From NCBI RefSeq assembly GCF_002901825.1, contig NZ_PPQD01000026.1, positions 178,974 to 242,973 of the forward strand: a DNA stretch of 64,000 nucleotides. Reading direction: 5' to 3'. Below are positions 8,420 through 16,901 of this stretch, in pieces. The translations under genes and the position numbers were made by a program. The notes beneath the pieces are model-generated. The model saw only the letters and a list, made by a program, of their open reading frames with translations, was not told where the DNA came from and ran no database searches. The stretch comes from Mammaliicoccus sciuri. GTDB lineage: Bacteria; Bacillota; Bacilli; Staphylococcales; Staphylococcaceae. Position 1 is the first letter of the stretch, and each line of letters starts with the position of its first letter.

Positions 8420-9340
8420 CTAAACTTGAATATACAAATAAAGACAACTTATTGCGATAGACCATATGATAGACATAAATAATTTATGACTAAGCGTATT
8501 TATTTTAAATAAGAATATACTTAAGACACTTTCATATATACATAATGTCATCAATAAGACCAAATAAAATACGATGCTTAATGACCATGATAATAGTAAG
8601 CTCGTAATGGTTACAATCGCGAATAATAATATGACATGACTCAATATATAATACGTATATAATTTGATTTTGGTGCCATTAAACATCATTAATCGCTCTA
8701 GTGCAGCATTTTGTTTCAGTCGTTGGTGCAATACAATTTGACTACAACTCACGATTAATAGCAATGCAACATATACTGCTGCACCAATCGAAACATCTGA
8801 ATGCTTTTGAACTGCATGGTGTTCCATTTTAGAGTGAGGTGTATTTTTAATATACGCTTCTTTAATTTCTTGCATTGTTACATCTTGTTTAGATTTCTTT
8901 AAATGACCTTCAATAATGACGGGTATTTGCTGTTGGTATAAAGCTTTACTCGTCACTTCTAATGCAATTTCTCCAATGAAATCATCTTTGTAATATAGCG
9001 GAATGCTATCACGTAAACGATTTTCTTTTAAACGGTTACTAAAATCATCAGGTATTTGTAAGCTTACGATTGCTTGCTTTTTTTGAATGACATCTTCGAT
9101 ATACGCCTCATTCTTTGGTAAATGTATGACTTCTAAATATTTTGTTTGTTCTAAAGTATGCACTAACTCTTTTGAAGATTGAGATTTATCCAAATCTTGA
9201 ACAGCTATTGGCATTTTAAATAATTGATTGCTAGATGCTTGAACGCCTACAATGAGCAATATTGTTATAAACAGCAACGCCACTAAAGTTAAATATTGTT
9301 TCCATTGCTTTTTAACAACTAAATGAAAGATTGATTTCAT
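8420..9340 (-). CDS. ABC-2 type permease subunit
   Basis: 306 residues from ATG 9340 (GGAGGT site upstream). One N-terminal transmembrane segment (about 15-35), a roughly 170-residue extracytoplasmic domain, then a cluster of hydrophobic segments from about residue 195 to the end. This is the layout of ABC2_membrane_3-type exporters. Its start overlaps the stop of the preceding permease by 4 bp (ATGA), implying translational coupling and a heteromeric permease with its neighbour. Confidence 0.8.
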   Translation of the reverse strand: MKSIFHLVVKKQWKQYLTLVALLFITILLIVGVQASSNQLFKMPIAVQDLDKSQSSKELVHTLEQTKYLEVIHLPKNEAYIEDVIQKKQAIVSLQIPDDFSNRLKENRLRDSIPLYYKDDFIGEIALEVTSKALYQQQIPVIIEGHLKKSKQDVTMQEIKEAYIKNTPHSKMEHHAVQKHSDVSIGAAVYVALLLIVSCSQIVLHQRLKQNAALERLMMFNGTKIKLYTYYILSHVILLFAIVTITSLLLSWSLSIVFYLVLLMTLCIYESVLSIFLFKINTLSHKLFMSIIWSIAISCLYLYIQV

Positions 9341-10503
9341 CGGCGATACCTCCAATACAAAGCAGAGATTACTAATACAAGCATAATACCTAAATGCCAA
9401 TAATACATTGGATGTGTGTCAATGATGTAATTATTTAATAGCATTTCTACTAACTGATTAAACACAATTGAAAATGGTAATGCCTCAATTATTCCTGCAC
9501 TCAAACTTTTTAAATAAATGATTGGAATCACTGCGCCAGATAACAATATTATCACTAACGTTAATAAAACTTTGAACAAATAATTCAACATACTTCTAAA
9601 CGCAATATCTATAAGGAGAAACACTAAGAATATCATGATTAAATAATAAGCAATATCTAAACTAAGTTGCCCAATATTATACATTTCAAATTCTGGTTTA
9701 AGAAAATGTATGATGACCCATAAACCCAGTATACTCCATAGTGTTGTATAGAAAAGACTAAACACACCTCTTACAATTGTTAATTTTTCATATGAGAAAT
9801 GATACATACTTAATCGTTCTCTCAACACATCTTTTTGATTCATTTTTAAAATGCTAAAAATTGAAAAGAAGAAGAAAAAAATAGATAAAAAATAAGTTGA
9901 AATTGTATAATAACTGAATGTATCAAATACTTTGATAGGCTCATCATCAAAGGAGCCGCTTCTATTTAAACCAGTAAATAACATATCTGTCATCATCGTT
10001 AATAATTCATTTTCGGATGCACTAGGATAAAGATACGTATAAGACATCGCCCCACCCATCGACAACATTAACCGGCTATAGACCGAATCTGTTAATTGCA
10101 AAATAATAATACTTTCAACTGATTGTTTATCATATGTATTCACAACTATTGGTAACTCACCATTTTTATAAAATGCTTTCGTCATGCCATCTTTAAAGAC
10201 AAAATAGCCATCAATTTTCTTTTTTGATAATAGTTGTCGTGCTTTCTCTTCATTATAATGCTTAATAGACAAATCATTTCCAAGCGATTGCCCATCACCT
10301 ATCGCATTTAAAATTAACTTTGTTTCTTTTGATTGATCTTTATCTACGATTCCAATCGTAAACGCCTGATCTTTTTCGTTTACTTGGTTAACCCCAATCA
10401 TTACGGCCAACACAGCTAACAATAATAATAAAATATATGCAATCAAATACCACTTTTTAATTAAAAAAGAGTGGTATATGTTGAACAATTTTATTGTCGA
10501 CAT
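9337..10503 (-). CDS. ABC-2 type permease subunit
   Basis: 388 residues with the same plan as its downstream partner: a first membrane segment near residues 18-37, an extracytoplasmic region to about residue 195, then about five more membrane segments. The domain contains SMGGAMSYTYLYPSASENEL near residue 150. It lies 18 bp after the large membrane-anchored protein gene and overlaps the second permease by 4 bp, so all four genes form one operon. Substrate unknown. Confidence 0.8.
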   Translation of the reverse strand: MSTIKLFNIYHSFLIKKWYLIAYILLLLLAVLAVMIGVNQVNEKDQAFTIGIVDKDQSKETKLILNAIGDGQSLGNDLSIKHYNEEKARQLLSKKKIDGYFVFKDGMTKAFYKNGELPIVVNTYDKQSVESIIILQLTDSVYSRLMLSMGGAMSYTYLYPSASENELLTMMTDMLFTGLNRSGSFDDEPIKVFDTFSYYTISTYFLSIFFFFFSIFSILKMNQKDVLRERLSMYHFSYEKLTIVRGVFSLFYTTLWSILGLWVIIHFLKPEFEMYNIGQLSLDIAYYLIMIFLVFLLIDIAFRSMLNYLFKVLLTLVIILLSGAVIPIIYLKSLSAGIIEALPFSIVFNQLVEMLLNNYIIDTHPMYYWHLGIMLVLVISALYWRYRR

Positions 10504-10521
10504 ATAACCACTCCTCTCTAA

Positions 10522-12021
10522 TTATTGAATATCTTTCGCAAGATCTTCTCCTAAATCTTGTAGCTTATCTTCTATTTCTTTTGTTAAATCATCAACTTCT
10601 GAATCTGATAATGTATTAAAGTCAATCGCGCCATCTTTCTTGAATTTAATGTCTTTTTTCAGTTCAGTTTTACCATCCATAATTAATTTAATATTTTCAC
10701 CATTCACATCAAAATCAACATTTAATTTTTGTTTTTGTTGATTGTTTTTAGTGTCTGTTGTTAAATTATGGTCGTAATTTAAGTCGAAGCTTTGACCGCT
10801 AGATGGTGCAATCGTCACTTTACCTTTATCCGTACGTTTATCTCCGTCAACTTTAGATTTATTATCTAATTTTAGTGTTGTTGTTGAGTATGAATTTTCT
10901 TTGATTTCTAGATCATATTTATCGCTAATTTCATCTTTACCAGTTGATTTACCTTTAAGTGTAAGTCCACCGTCTTCACCTGGTGCTGATACTTTATAAT
11001 CTACTTGTACGCCATCATCAATAACATTTGTACCTTGAATTCTAACTTTTTCATTATCTTTATTTGTAATTGTTAAGTCACGTTTCAAGATTTCTTTACC
11101 ATCTACATAAATGATAGATTTAACTTTAGGATAATTCTTTACATCTTCGTCTTTAGCTTTTTTCAATAAATCTTTAATTTCTTTATCGTACTCTTTTACA
11201 TTACCTTGTTTTTCTACGATGTTTTTAATATCTTCATCTTTTTTAGCTTCTTCAAGAATTGCTACAACAATTTTCTTAGTATCTTTCTCACTTAAGTTCA
11301 TTGTTACTTTTTTCAAATCTTTTTCATCATCAAAAATCTTAACTTTTTCTTTGTCTTTTTCAAAGTTATCGTCATCTAATTGATCAACAAACAAGTCACT
11401 ATATCTTTTTGAGATTTTGTCGATTTGATCTTGAGAGATTTGAGAGCTTGATAAGATCGTATTTAAATTTAAAGAATCATTTGTGATTTCTTGTCCATCT
11501 GCTGAATCTAATGATTCACCAGAAGCTTTTTCGATTCCTTTTTTAATTTCATTATTTTTCACTTTATATATGTCTTTAAATAATGGTGTTTCTAAATATT
11601 GATTATTTTTGTCTGCGCTCCATTGGAAGTTACCTATCTTGTTGTCTGCAATTGTAGGTTCAATACCTAGTTTAGAGTTTTTCGCTTTAGGATCATGCCC
11701 AACATTGAAGACAATATTCGTTGAGTCAATAACCGACTTTGGTATACCTAATTGTGAAACTAATGAATCTGATACTTCTGCTCCAAATTTCAATGAAGTT
11801 TCATAAGATTCATCTTTCATTTTATCTTGGAATTCAGTTTCATTTTCAAACCTGTCGTTAAAATATTCTTTCCAAGATTTTGCTGATTCTTGTTCACTTA
11901 ATAAATATGTATTCTTTGGCGTATTAGTTAGAAAATAATATGTTGCTGCACCACCAATTCCTACTATTGCAAGAAAGGCTACTACAATTCCTATAATTAG
12001 TAACTTTAATTTAGTAGACAT
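10522..12021 (-). CDS. Membrane-anchored extracellular protein of the ABC operon (DUF6583-like)
   Basis: 499 residues. A single N-terminal transmembrane segment (about 7-33, alanine/glycine/isoleucine rich) is followed by a long, highly charged lysine/aspartate/glutamate-rich domain predicted to lie outside the cell. No lipobox and no LPXTG motif. Repeated beta-strand-like stretches near residues 310-460 (DGVQVDYKVSAPGEDGG, TTTLKLDN, SFDLNYDHN) suggest a lipoprotein-like beta fold. It is the first gene of the ABC-2 operon, so it may present substrate to, or protect through, the exporter. It resembles proteins I know as DUF6583; function is undescribed to my knowledge. Confidence 0.65.
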   Translation of the reverse strand: MSTKLKLLIIGIVVAFLAIVGIGGAATYYFLTNTPKNTYLLSEQESAKSWKEYFNDRFENETEFQDKMKDESYETSLKFGAEVSDSLVSQLGIPKSVIDSTNIVFNVGHDPKAKNSKLGIEPTIADNKIGNFQWSADKNNQYLETPLFKDIYKVKNNEIKKGIEKASGESLDSADGQEITNDSLNLNTILSSSQISQDQIDKISKRYSDLFVDQLDDDNFEKDKEKVKIFDDEKDLKKVTMNLSEKDTKKIVVAILEEAKKDEDIKNIVEKQGNVKEYDKEIKDLLKKAKDEDVKNYPKVKSIIYVDGKEILKRDLTITNKDNEKVRIQGTNVIDDGVQVDYKVSAPGEDGGLTLKGKSTGKDEISDKYDLEIKENSYSTTTLKLDNKSKVDGDKRTDKGKVTIAPSSGQSFDLNYDHNLTTDTKNNQQKQKLNVDFDVNGENIKLIMDGKTELKKDIKFKKDGAIDFNTLSDSEVDDLTKEIEDKLQDLGEDLAKDIQ

Positions 12022-12041
12022 TTAAACACCTCTTTTTAAAA

Positions 12042-12075
12042 TTTATAATCATATCATAACAAATGTTACAACATT
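12042..12075 (-). promoter_or_regulatory. ABC operon promoter with dyad operator
   Basis: Minus-strand TTGTAA (12066-12071), 17-bp spacer, TTATAA (12043-12048). The perfect dyad AATGTT-AC-AACATT at 12062-12075 overlaps the -35, as expected for a repressor or response regulator site. No regulator gene is adjacent. Confidence 0.5.
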
Positions 12076-12098
12076 ATGACATAATATTTTAAAAATAT

Positions 12099-12707
12099 TT
12101 ATATTTTTTTGTAAATACACATTTTTCCTGGCGTATTATAACTAATCTTCATTTTATTTTTTTTCATTTTGATAATTTGATATTTGGATGGCCCCAAAGC
12201 TGGGATATATACGTACCCAAATATTTGTTTCCATAAAGGATCTATATAATAATAATATTCATCATCATATCCAATTAATAAAGTTACATGGATATTTGTA
12301 ACATAGGATTTACCTTTATTTCCGATTTTAAAAACTTTTCGAATCGGTTTAGACCCTAATGTTGTATGATATATTACAATTGGATGTCCTTTATCAATTA
12401 TATGCTCAAGCTCTTCAAGCTCAGTACCAGTACCATCTATAATTTCAGAGTCATATCTACTTAGAAATTCCGCAAGCACATTCGGAAAAATAGTTTGGTG
12501 ATGGCCAAATTTTATTAGAAAATGATTGCCTACATATCCCTTTTCCGGGTTATCTGAATGTGTTGGCCACTCTCTCATAATAGTCGTTGCATTAATATCT
12601 TTATTATAGTAATTAAGCAACATTGAACTTGCCGTACCTTCACACCCCATGACCATTGGTATAGGAAATAATTGACTTTTCGGTTTAACATTTAATATTA
12701 CGCCCAT
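12099..12707 (-). CDS. C39-like (YvpB-type) cysteine peptidase family protein
   Basis: 202 residues with the papain-like C39_2 pattern: catalytic cysteine in GCEGTASSMLLNYY (near residue 22), histidine in TNIHVTLLIGYDDE (near residue 140) and the following DPL aspartate. It has no signal peptide or membrane segment, which is unusual because many relatives are secreted or lipoproteins, so it may act in the cytoplasm or leave by another route. Preceded by GGAGAA. Substrate unknown. It is a monocistronic gene between the ABC operon and sarR. Confidence 0.72.
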   Translation of the reverse strand: MGVILNVKPKSQLFPIPMVMGCEGTASSMLLNYYNKDINATTIMREWPTHSDNPEKGYVGNHFLIKFGHHQTIFPNVLAEFLSRYDSEIIDGTGTELEELEHIIDKGHPIVIYHTTLGSKPIRKVFKIGNKGKSYVTNIHVTLLIGYDDEYYYYIDPLWKQIFGYVYIPALGPSKYQIIKMKKNKMKISYNTPGKMCIYKKI

Positions 12708-12796
12708 AAAGGTTCTCCTTTTACGAAATCTTCTTAAATTAAAACGTTTGTTTATACTTATAATATATCATTTAACATTTAACTACATAGTATAAG

Positions 12797-12850
12797 AAAG
12801 CGAGACTGAAGTATCTTTTAAATAAAAAGATTTCTTAGTCCCGCTTCTCA
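12797..12850 (-). terminator. Hairpin after sarR
   Basis: Arms GCG-AGACTGAAG-ATCTTTT and AAAAGAT-TTCTTAGTC-CGC form a long interrupted stem just beyond the sarR stop; no clear T run, so termination is only likely. Confidence 0.55.
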
Positions 12851-12857
12851 CGATTTT

Positions 12858-13214
12858 TTATAATATTTCAGCTTCAATTTCCATTAATAATTTTTTTATC
12901 TTTTTATGTTGGATTTTAGATACTTGAATAGCGACAGTTCTCTCATCTTGATCATTTCTTTTCTTAGAAATAAGCCCTTTTTCTTTTAAGTTTTGTACGG
13001 CTTTTGAAATATAGTACGGCTTAAATTTAGATTGTTTGATGATATCTTTAACATTGTAACAATCTTTCTCGCCTCTATATATATAAACTAAAATATATAT
13101 TTCTTCGAATGAGAGTGCAAATTGACTTTTGATATTTGCGACATAATCTTTAGATTTCTTAGTTGTGACAACTAATTCAACGATGTTTCTGATTGGTACT
13201 GATACTGATTCCAT
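12858..13214 (-). CDS. sarR: SarA-family winged-helix regulator, SarR type
   Basis: 118-residue single-domain SarA-family protein. The family signature is clear: FALSFEEIYILVYI helix, FKPYYISKAVQNLKEKGLISKKR recognition helix region, and the wing DERTVAIQV. The FKPYY recognition segment is closest to SarR among the Sar proteins I know. SarR dimers bind sar/agr promoters in S. aureus. Position supports the name: in S. aureus sarR, one hypothetical, sarY, an AraC gene and ssaA follow in this order, here with extra genes inserted. Start ATG 13214 with GAGGAG. Confidence 0.8.
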   Translation of the reverse strand: MESVSVPIRNIVELVVTTKKSKDYVANIKSQFALSFEEIYILVYIYRGEKDCYNVKDIIKQSKFKPYYISKAVQNLKEKGLISKKRNDQDERTVAIQVSKIQHKKIKKLLMEIEAEIL

Positions 13215-13587
13215 TGCAAATCAACTCCTCAAAATAATCTAATAAATTGTTGAATTGGTATATTGTGCAATCTTTAGTATCTATAGCTTTTTTCCTTTTC
13301 AACACAATGATTTAATAATATTTATTATTTTATAATGAGTTTTAAAAACATTCAACAAATTTTCAAATAATGACTTTTCAACATTTTTATTTTTAAGACA
13401 AACCCTTTTATATCAAGCTCTACAGCGTTCAATTCACAAAATAATAACCCGTGTATATAGTTTGTTTTTATGACATTTTAAAAGTTCATTACTTTTGAAA
13501 TATAAAGAAATCCTGTCATAAATTGAAGAATATATATTAATAGTGATGATAGATTTTCTTTTGTATTTTCATAATTTTGTATTATAC
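13215..13587. other. Intergenic region between DoxX gene and sarR
   Basis: About 370 very AT-rich bases upstream of sarR. I see a possible sarR promoter (minus-strand TTGTGT, 16-bp spacer, TATAGA) but no convincing small gene, repeat or structured RNA. Confidence 0.5.
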
Positions 13588-13619
13588 AAAAAATCTGATA
13601 CATCATAATGTACCAGATT
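13588..13619 (-). terminator. Terminator of the LLM-DoxX operon
   Basis: Arms AATCTGATACAT and ATGTACCAGATT with one internal mismatch, followed on the minus strand by six T residues. Confidence 0.85.
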
Positions 13620-13632
13620 AAAAGGTTATATA

Positions 13633-13986
13633 TTATTTTTTCTTACCTAATGTATCAACGAAACTTAATGCAGATAAACCTAAAAGTGTTAATGCATGTT
13701 TTGCACCTTTAAAGCCATGTCCAGCTTCATAATGTTTATATGCTGCAACTGTCATAACTGATCCTACAAGTACTGAACCTAATCTTGATAAAGATTTGTT
13801 ACAAGCACTTAAGAATAAGAAGATTGAACCTACTAATTCAAGCCCGCCAGCTAATTTCATAGCGTTTCTTGAAAGACCAAAACCTTCTTCGAATTGTTGA
13901 GCCATACCGTCGTCATCTTTCACTTTTGGTTGACTTGAATCAAAAATTTGTTTACCTACATATACATTTAATAAATATCTTAACAT
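13633..13986 (-). CDS. DoxX-family membrane protein
   Basis: 117 residues with about three hydrophobic helices; the AMKLAGGLELVGSIFLFL segment (near residues 42-60) is typical of DoxX/DoxD proteins, which are small quinone- or redox-associated membrane proteins. Its ATG overlaps the stop codon of the upstream flavin oxidoreductase gene by one base (TAATG), indicating translational coupling. The pair sits behind a candidate redox-type operator, so a role in quinone or electrophile stress is plausible but inferred. Confidence 0.75.
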   Translation of the reverse strand: MLRYLLNVYVGKQIFDSSQPKVKDDDGMAQQFEEGFGLSRNAMKLAGGLELVGSIFLFLSACNKSLSRLGSVLVGSVMTVAAYKHYEAGHGFKGAKHALTLLGLSALSFVDTLGKKK

Positions 13987-15038
13987 TACTTAATTTCCTC
14001 CTTATTTTTCATATATTCATCTACAATCGGTTTAACTCTTTCACCTAATAGTTGAATAGATTTTAATACTTTTTCATGTGGCATAGAACCTACTGGTAAA
14101 TGTAACATAAATCGATTAACACCTAAATCTTCGTGCAGTTTAATAATTTTTGCTGCAACTGTTTTAGGGCTTCCGACAAACATTGCACCATGAACAATTT
14201 CCTGTTCAAATTTTTCCATTGAATATGGTGGCCATCCACGTTCTCGTCCTAATTGATTTATAACATATGCACTTGATGGATAATATTCTTCCATCGCTGC
14301 TTCATCAGTTTCTGCAATGTAACCCCATGAGTGTGTCGCAACAGGTAATTTAGATGTATCAAAACCATTTGATTCAGCAACAGCTTTGTACATTGCTACA
14401 TTACGTTTAAAACGACTTGGCGCCCCTCCTATAATAGCATAAGTGATAGGTAATCCCAATTGTCCTGCTCTCATAGAAGATTCTGGATTTCCTCCAGTTG
14501 CTAACCAAATAGGTAATTTATCTTGAACTGCTCTTGGAAATACTTTTAAATGATCAATTGCTGCTCTTGTTTCTCCTTGCCAAGTTACAGATTCATTTTC
14601 ATTAATTTGCATTAATAAATCCAATTTTTCTTTATAAAGTAAATCGTAATCTTTTAAGTCATATCCAAAGAGTGGAAAAGACTCAATAAAAGAACCCCTA
14701 CCTGCCATAATTTCTGCTCTTCCATTACTAATAGCATCTAAAGTAGCAAATCTTTGATAAACCCTAACAGGATCATCAGATGATAATACCGTTACAGCTG
14801 ATGATAATCTAATATTTTTAGTTTGACTAGCCGCAGCTGATAACACTGTAACTGGATCTGATACTGCATAATCTTCTCTATGATGTTCCCCTAATCCATA
14901 AACATCTAATCCTACTTTATCAGCTAGCTTAATTTCTTCAACGATTTGATTAATTCTTTCGTGTGCGGGGAAAGGTTTATCCACACCATTAATTGGAGAG
15001 ATTTCAGCAAATGAAGATAACCCTAATTCAAATTTCAT
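13986..15038 (-). CDS. Luciferase-like (LLM class) flavin-dependent monooxygenase
   Basis: 350-residue TIM-barrel flavoprotein. Motifs include GLGEHHREDYAVSDP near residue 48, the conserved GRAEIMAGRGSFIESFPLFG flavin phosphate region near residue 105, and LPIWLATGGNPESSMRAG near residue 175. It resembles the Atu2307/SP_0267-type LLM monooxygenases; the substrate is unknown. Start ATG 15038 after GAGGTGAG. It heads a two-gene operon with DoxX, under a promoter whose -10 lies inside a dyad. Confidence 0.83.
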   Translation of the reverse strand: MKFELGLSSFAEISPINGVDKPFPAHERINQIVEEIKLADKVGLDVYGLGEHHREDYAVSDPVTVLSAAASQTKNIRLSSAVTVLSSDDPVRVYQRFATLDAISNGRAEIMAGRGSFIESFPLFGYDLKDYDLLYKEKLDLLMQINENESVTWQGETRAAIDHLKVFPRAVQDKLPIWLATGGNPESSMRAGQLGLPITYAIIGGAPSRFKRNVAMYKAVAESNGFDTSKLPVATHSWGYIAETDEAAMEEYYPSSAYVINQLGRERGWPPYSMEKFEQEIVHGAMFVGSPKTVAAKIIKLHEDLGVNRFMLHLPVGSMPHEKVLKSIQLLGERVKPIVDEYMKNKEEIK

Positions 15039-15068
15039 GTTCTCACCTCGATATAATTAATATACTAG

Positions 15069-15101
15069 GTATAATTATAATACTAATTTGTTATTTGTCA
15101 A
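15069..15101 (-). promoter_or_regulatory. LLM-DoxX promoter with QsrR-like operator
   Basis: Minus-strand consensus -35 TTGACA (15096-15101), 16-bp spacer, -10 TATAAT (15074-15079). The dyad GTATAATTATAATAC (15069-15083) surrounds the -10 and matches 9 of the 10 fixed bases of GTATA-N5-TATAC, the pattern I recall for the S. aureus quinone sensor QsrR. Binding would block the promoter. Confidence 0.6.
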
Positions 15102-15121
15102 TGAAATTAAACAAAATAATA

Positions 15122-15163
15122 AATTAGCGAATAAACTTATGCATAAGTTTATTCGCTAATTTT
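15122..15163 (-). terminator. Perfect 42-bp palindrome, probable terminator
   Basis: The two 21-nt arms are exact complements centred on TGCA. It lies just past the stop of the 121-residue gene and just upstream of the LLM promoter. The minus-strand T run is weak. Confidence 0.65.
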
Positions 15164-15166
15164 TAT

Positions 15167-15532
15167 TTAAATATCATTTTCTAAATTGCATATTTTTAAA
15201 ATAGACTGCTTTAATGGCATTTCTTGTTCATAGATTCTTAGTTGATCGATTGTTTCTGGATTTAAATAAATACACTTTCGAGGTTCTCCATTTTGAAAAG
15301 CGACAATTGCTTCTCCATCATCTGTATTTTCAAACATTCTATCAACGTCGGAAAAATATTGACTTAAAATATAAATTAATGCATCACTATATCTTTCACG
15401 GTCTTTTTTATATAATTCAACTTGATCATCTTGTATATAATACGCATCAACAATAGTCATGCCATCCATTTCAAGTTTTTCATGAGTAACATCTTGACTC
15501 AGTTGTTCTCTCTTAAAAAATTTAAACAACAT
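15167..15532 (-). CDS. Uncharacterised small acidic protein
   Basis: 121 residues, not recognised. The N-terminus is basic (MLFKFFKREQ); the rest is acidic and mixed helix/strand, with no signal peptide or membrane segment. A start at ATG 15532 is supported by a GGGGATCG stretch, which is a modest ribosome binding site. It lies 24 bp after the tubby-like gene in the same direction, so both may be cotranscribed. Codon use resembles its neighbours. No function is proposed. Confidence 0.6.
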   Translation of the reverse strand: MLFKFFKREQLSQDVTHEKLEMDGMTIVDAYYIQDDQVELYKKDRERYSDALIYILSQYFSDVDRMFENTDDGEAIVAFQNGEPRKCIYLNPETIDQLRIYEQEMPLKQSILKICNLENDI

Positions 15533-15556
15533 AAACGATCCCCTTCATTAATCATT

Positions 15557-16105
15557 TTAATTAGATTTACTTCTTTGATACTCCTGATACTCAAAAAATA
15601 CTTGGAATAACATAATTAACATTGCAGGATGATATTGTGAATTGAAAATATCAATATCATGATTAGATGCAATTTTAAATCTTTCAGACTTAGTTTCCAT
15701 GATTAAGTTATTTGTGTCATCTGTTACTTTAACAGATCTAGATATAAATCCTGATTCAAACAACAAAGTATCGTTTTTTTCACCATTAAATATTATTCTA
15801 GGTTTGAATCCAATTTTTGTTTCGAATGTGCCTATTTTAGTATCATTCTTAAATACTTCCCAAACAGTTTTAAAAGGGGTCTTTAACTTTCCTTCTATCG
15901 ATCTTTCTTGTATCACTTTAAAAGAGCCACCTTCAAATTCGATCATAAAATTATGTTTCTTTCTCCCTAATAACGCGAATGTTTCTTGTCTAGTGGATGT
16001 GTAATACAAACTTAATATAAATATAGGATTATTGTGTTCATCATAGACTTCAATTGGTTTAGTAGATGCACCAAAAAAGTTTTCTTTGAAATGATATTGT
16101 GACAT
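15557..16105 (-). CDS. Tubby-C-terminal/LURP-one-like domain protein
   Basis: 182 residues rich in beta strands, with alternating hydrophobic patterns typical of the tubby C-terminal-like (LURP-one) fold: FFGASTKPIEVYDEHNNPIF at the start, then VWEVFKNDTKIGTFETK and LIMETKSERFKI. The last helix (MLIMLFQVFFEYQEY) is hydrophobic. Such proteins often bind lipids or membranes. In S. aureus one hypothetical gene separates sarR from sarY and this may be it, though I infer that from memory. RBS GGGAGG before ATG 16105. Confidence 0.55.
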   Translation of the reverse strand: MSQYHFKENFFGASTKPIEVYDEHNNPIFILSLYYTSTRQETFALLGRKKHNFMIEFEGGSFKVIQERSIEGKLKTPFKTVWEVFKNDTKIGTFETKIGFKPRIIFNGEKNDTLLFESGFISRSVKVTDDTNNLIMETKSERFKIASNHDIDIFNSQYHPAMLIMLFQVFFEYQEYQRSKSN

Positions 16106-16135
16106 ATTAACCTCCCTAATAAGCTGTTATTATGA

Positions 16136-16882
16136 CTATTCTACCATAGCTAAATTTTGTGCACCATTTTTAATGTTTTGTGCTTTTAGAACATTTTCTA
16201 TCATTAATTTAATCATTTTTTCTTTGTATGGCTTAATAGAAACTAATACAATTCTTTCATCGGTATCAGCTCTATCTTTATCAAGATAGTTTAATTGCAC
16301 AAGGGCTTTTATGGATTTATTGATTTTTACTAAATCCCATCCAAATTGCTGTTTAATGTCTTTTAGTGTTCGACATCCATTCTGAGACATCTGTATAAAT
16401 AATAAAATCATAAATTGATCGACATTTATTCTATATTGATGATGGATATTATGATGGATTTCACTAATCATACTATTAACCTCTATAGCATAATCAATAC
16501 AATAATTTGAATTTACATGTGTAGATATCTCATTTAAATTACTCTTAAAGTCCAGTTCTATTTGATTAATTAGTTGAGAAATTTTCATTTTGTGACGAGT
16601 TTCTACTATTATAATTATTTTTCTCTCATCTTGTTTTAGTCGTTCTTTTTTATAATAATTTAAATCATGTAAATAGGATATGACATGTGTTAACATCGTT
16701 TGATTAATACGAAGTACTTCTTTAAAATCTAAAGCTGTAAATTTCTTTCTCTTCTGATTATCGTTAATAAATTTCAATATTTTTAAATGATAAATATTTA
16801 ATGCGTAATTTTTCTTTAGTATTTTCTTCACCTGAAAATTTAAATAATTAAATTTCAATAATTCGTTCTTATGTTCAATCAT
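16136..16882 (-). CDS. sarY: Two-domain SarA-family regulator, SarY type
   Basis: 248 residues made of two SarA-like winged-helix halves. The wing signature appears twice: KQDERKIIIIV near residue 84 and DTDERIVLVSI near residue 209. This is the SarS/SarU/SarY class, which works as a pseudo-dimer in one chain. It lies 19 bp downstream of a large AraC regulator and near ssaA, the position of sarY in S. aureus. RBS AAGGTGG before ATG 16882. Probably cotranscribed with the AraC gene; targets unknown. Confidence 0.78.
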   Translation of the reverse strand: MIEHKNELLKFNYLNFQVKKILKKNYALNIYHLKILKFINDNQKRKKFTALDFKEVLRINQTMLTHVISYLHDLNYYKKERLKQDERKIIIIVETRHKMKISQLINQIELDFKSNLNEISTHVNSNYCIDYAIEVNSMISEIHHNIHHQYRINVDQFMILLFIQMSQNGCRTLKDIKQQFGWDLVKINKSIKALVQLNYLDKDRADTDERIVLVSIKPYKEKMIKLMIENVLKAQNIKNGAQNLAMVE

Positions 16883-16901
16883 AGCTCAATACCACCTTAG
16901 T

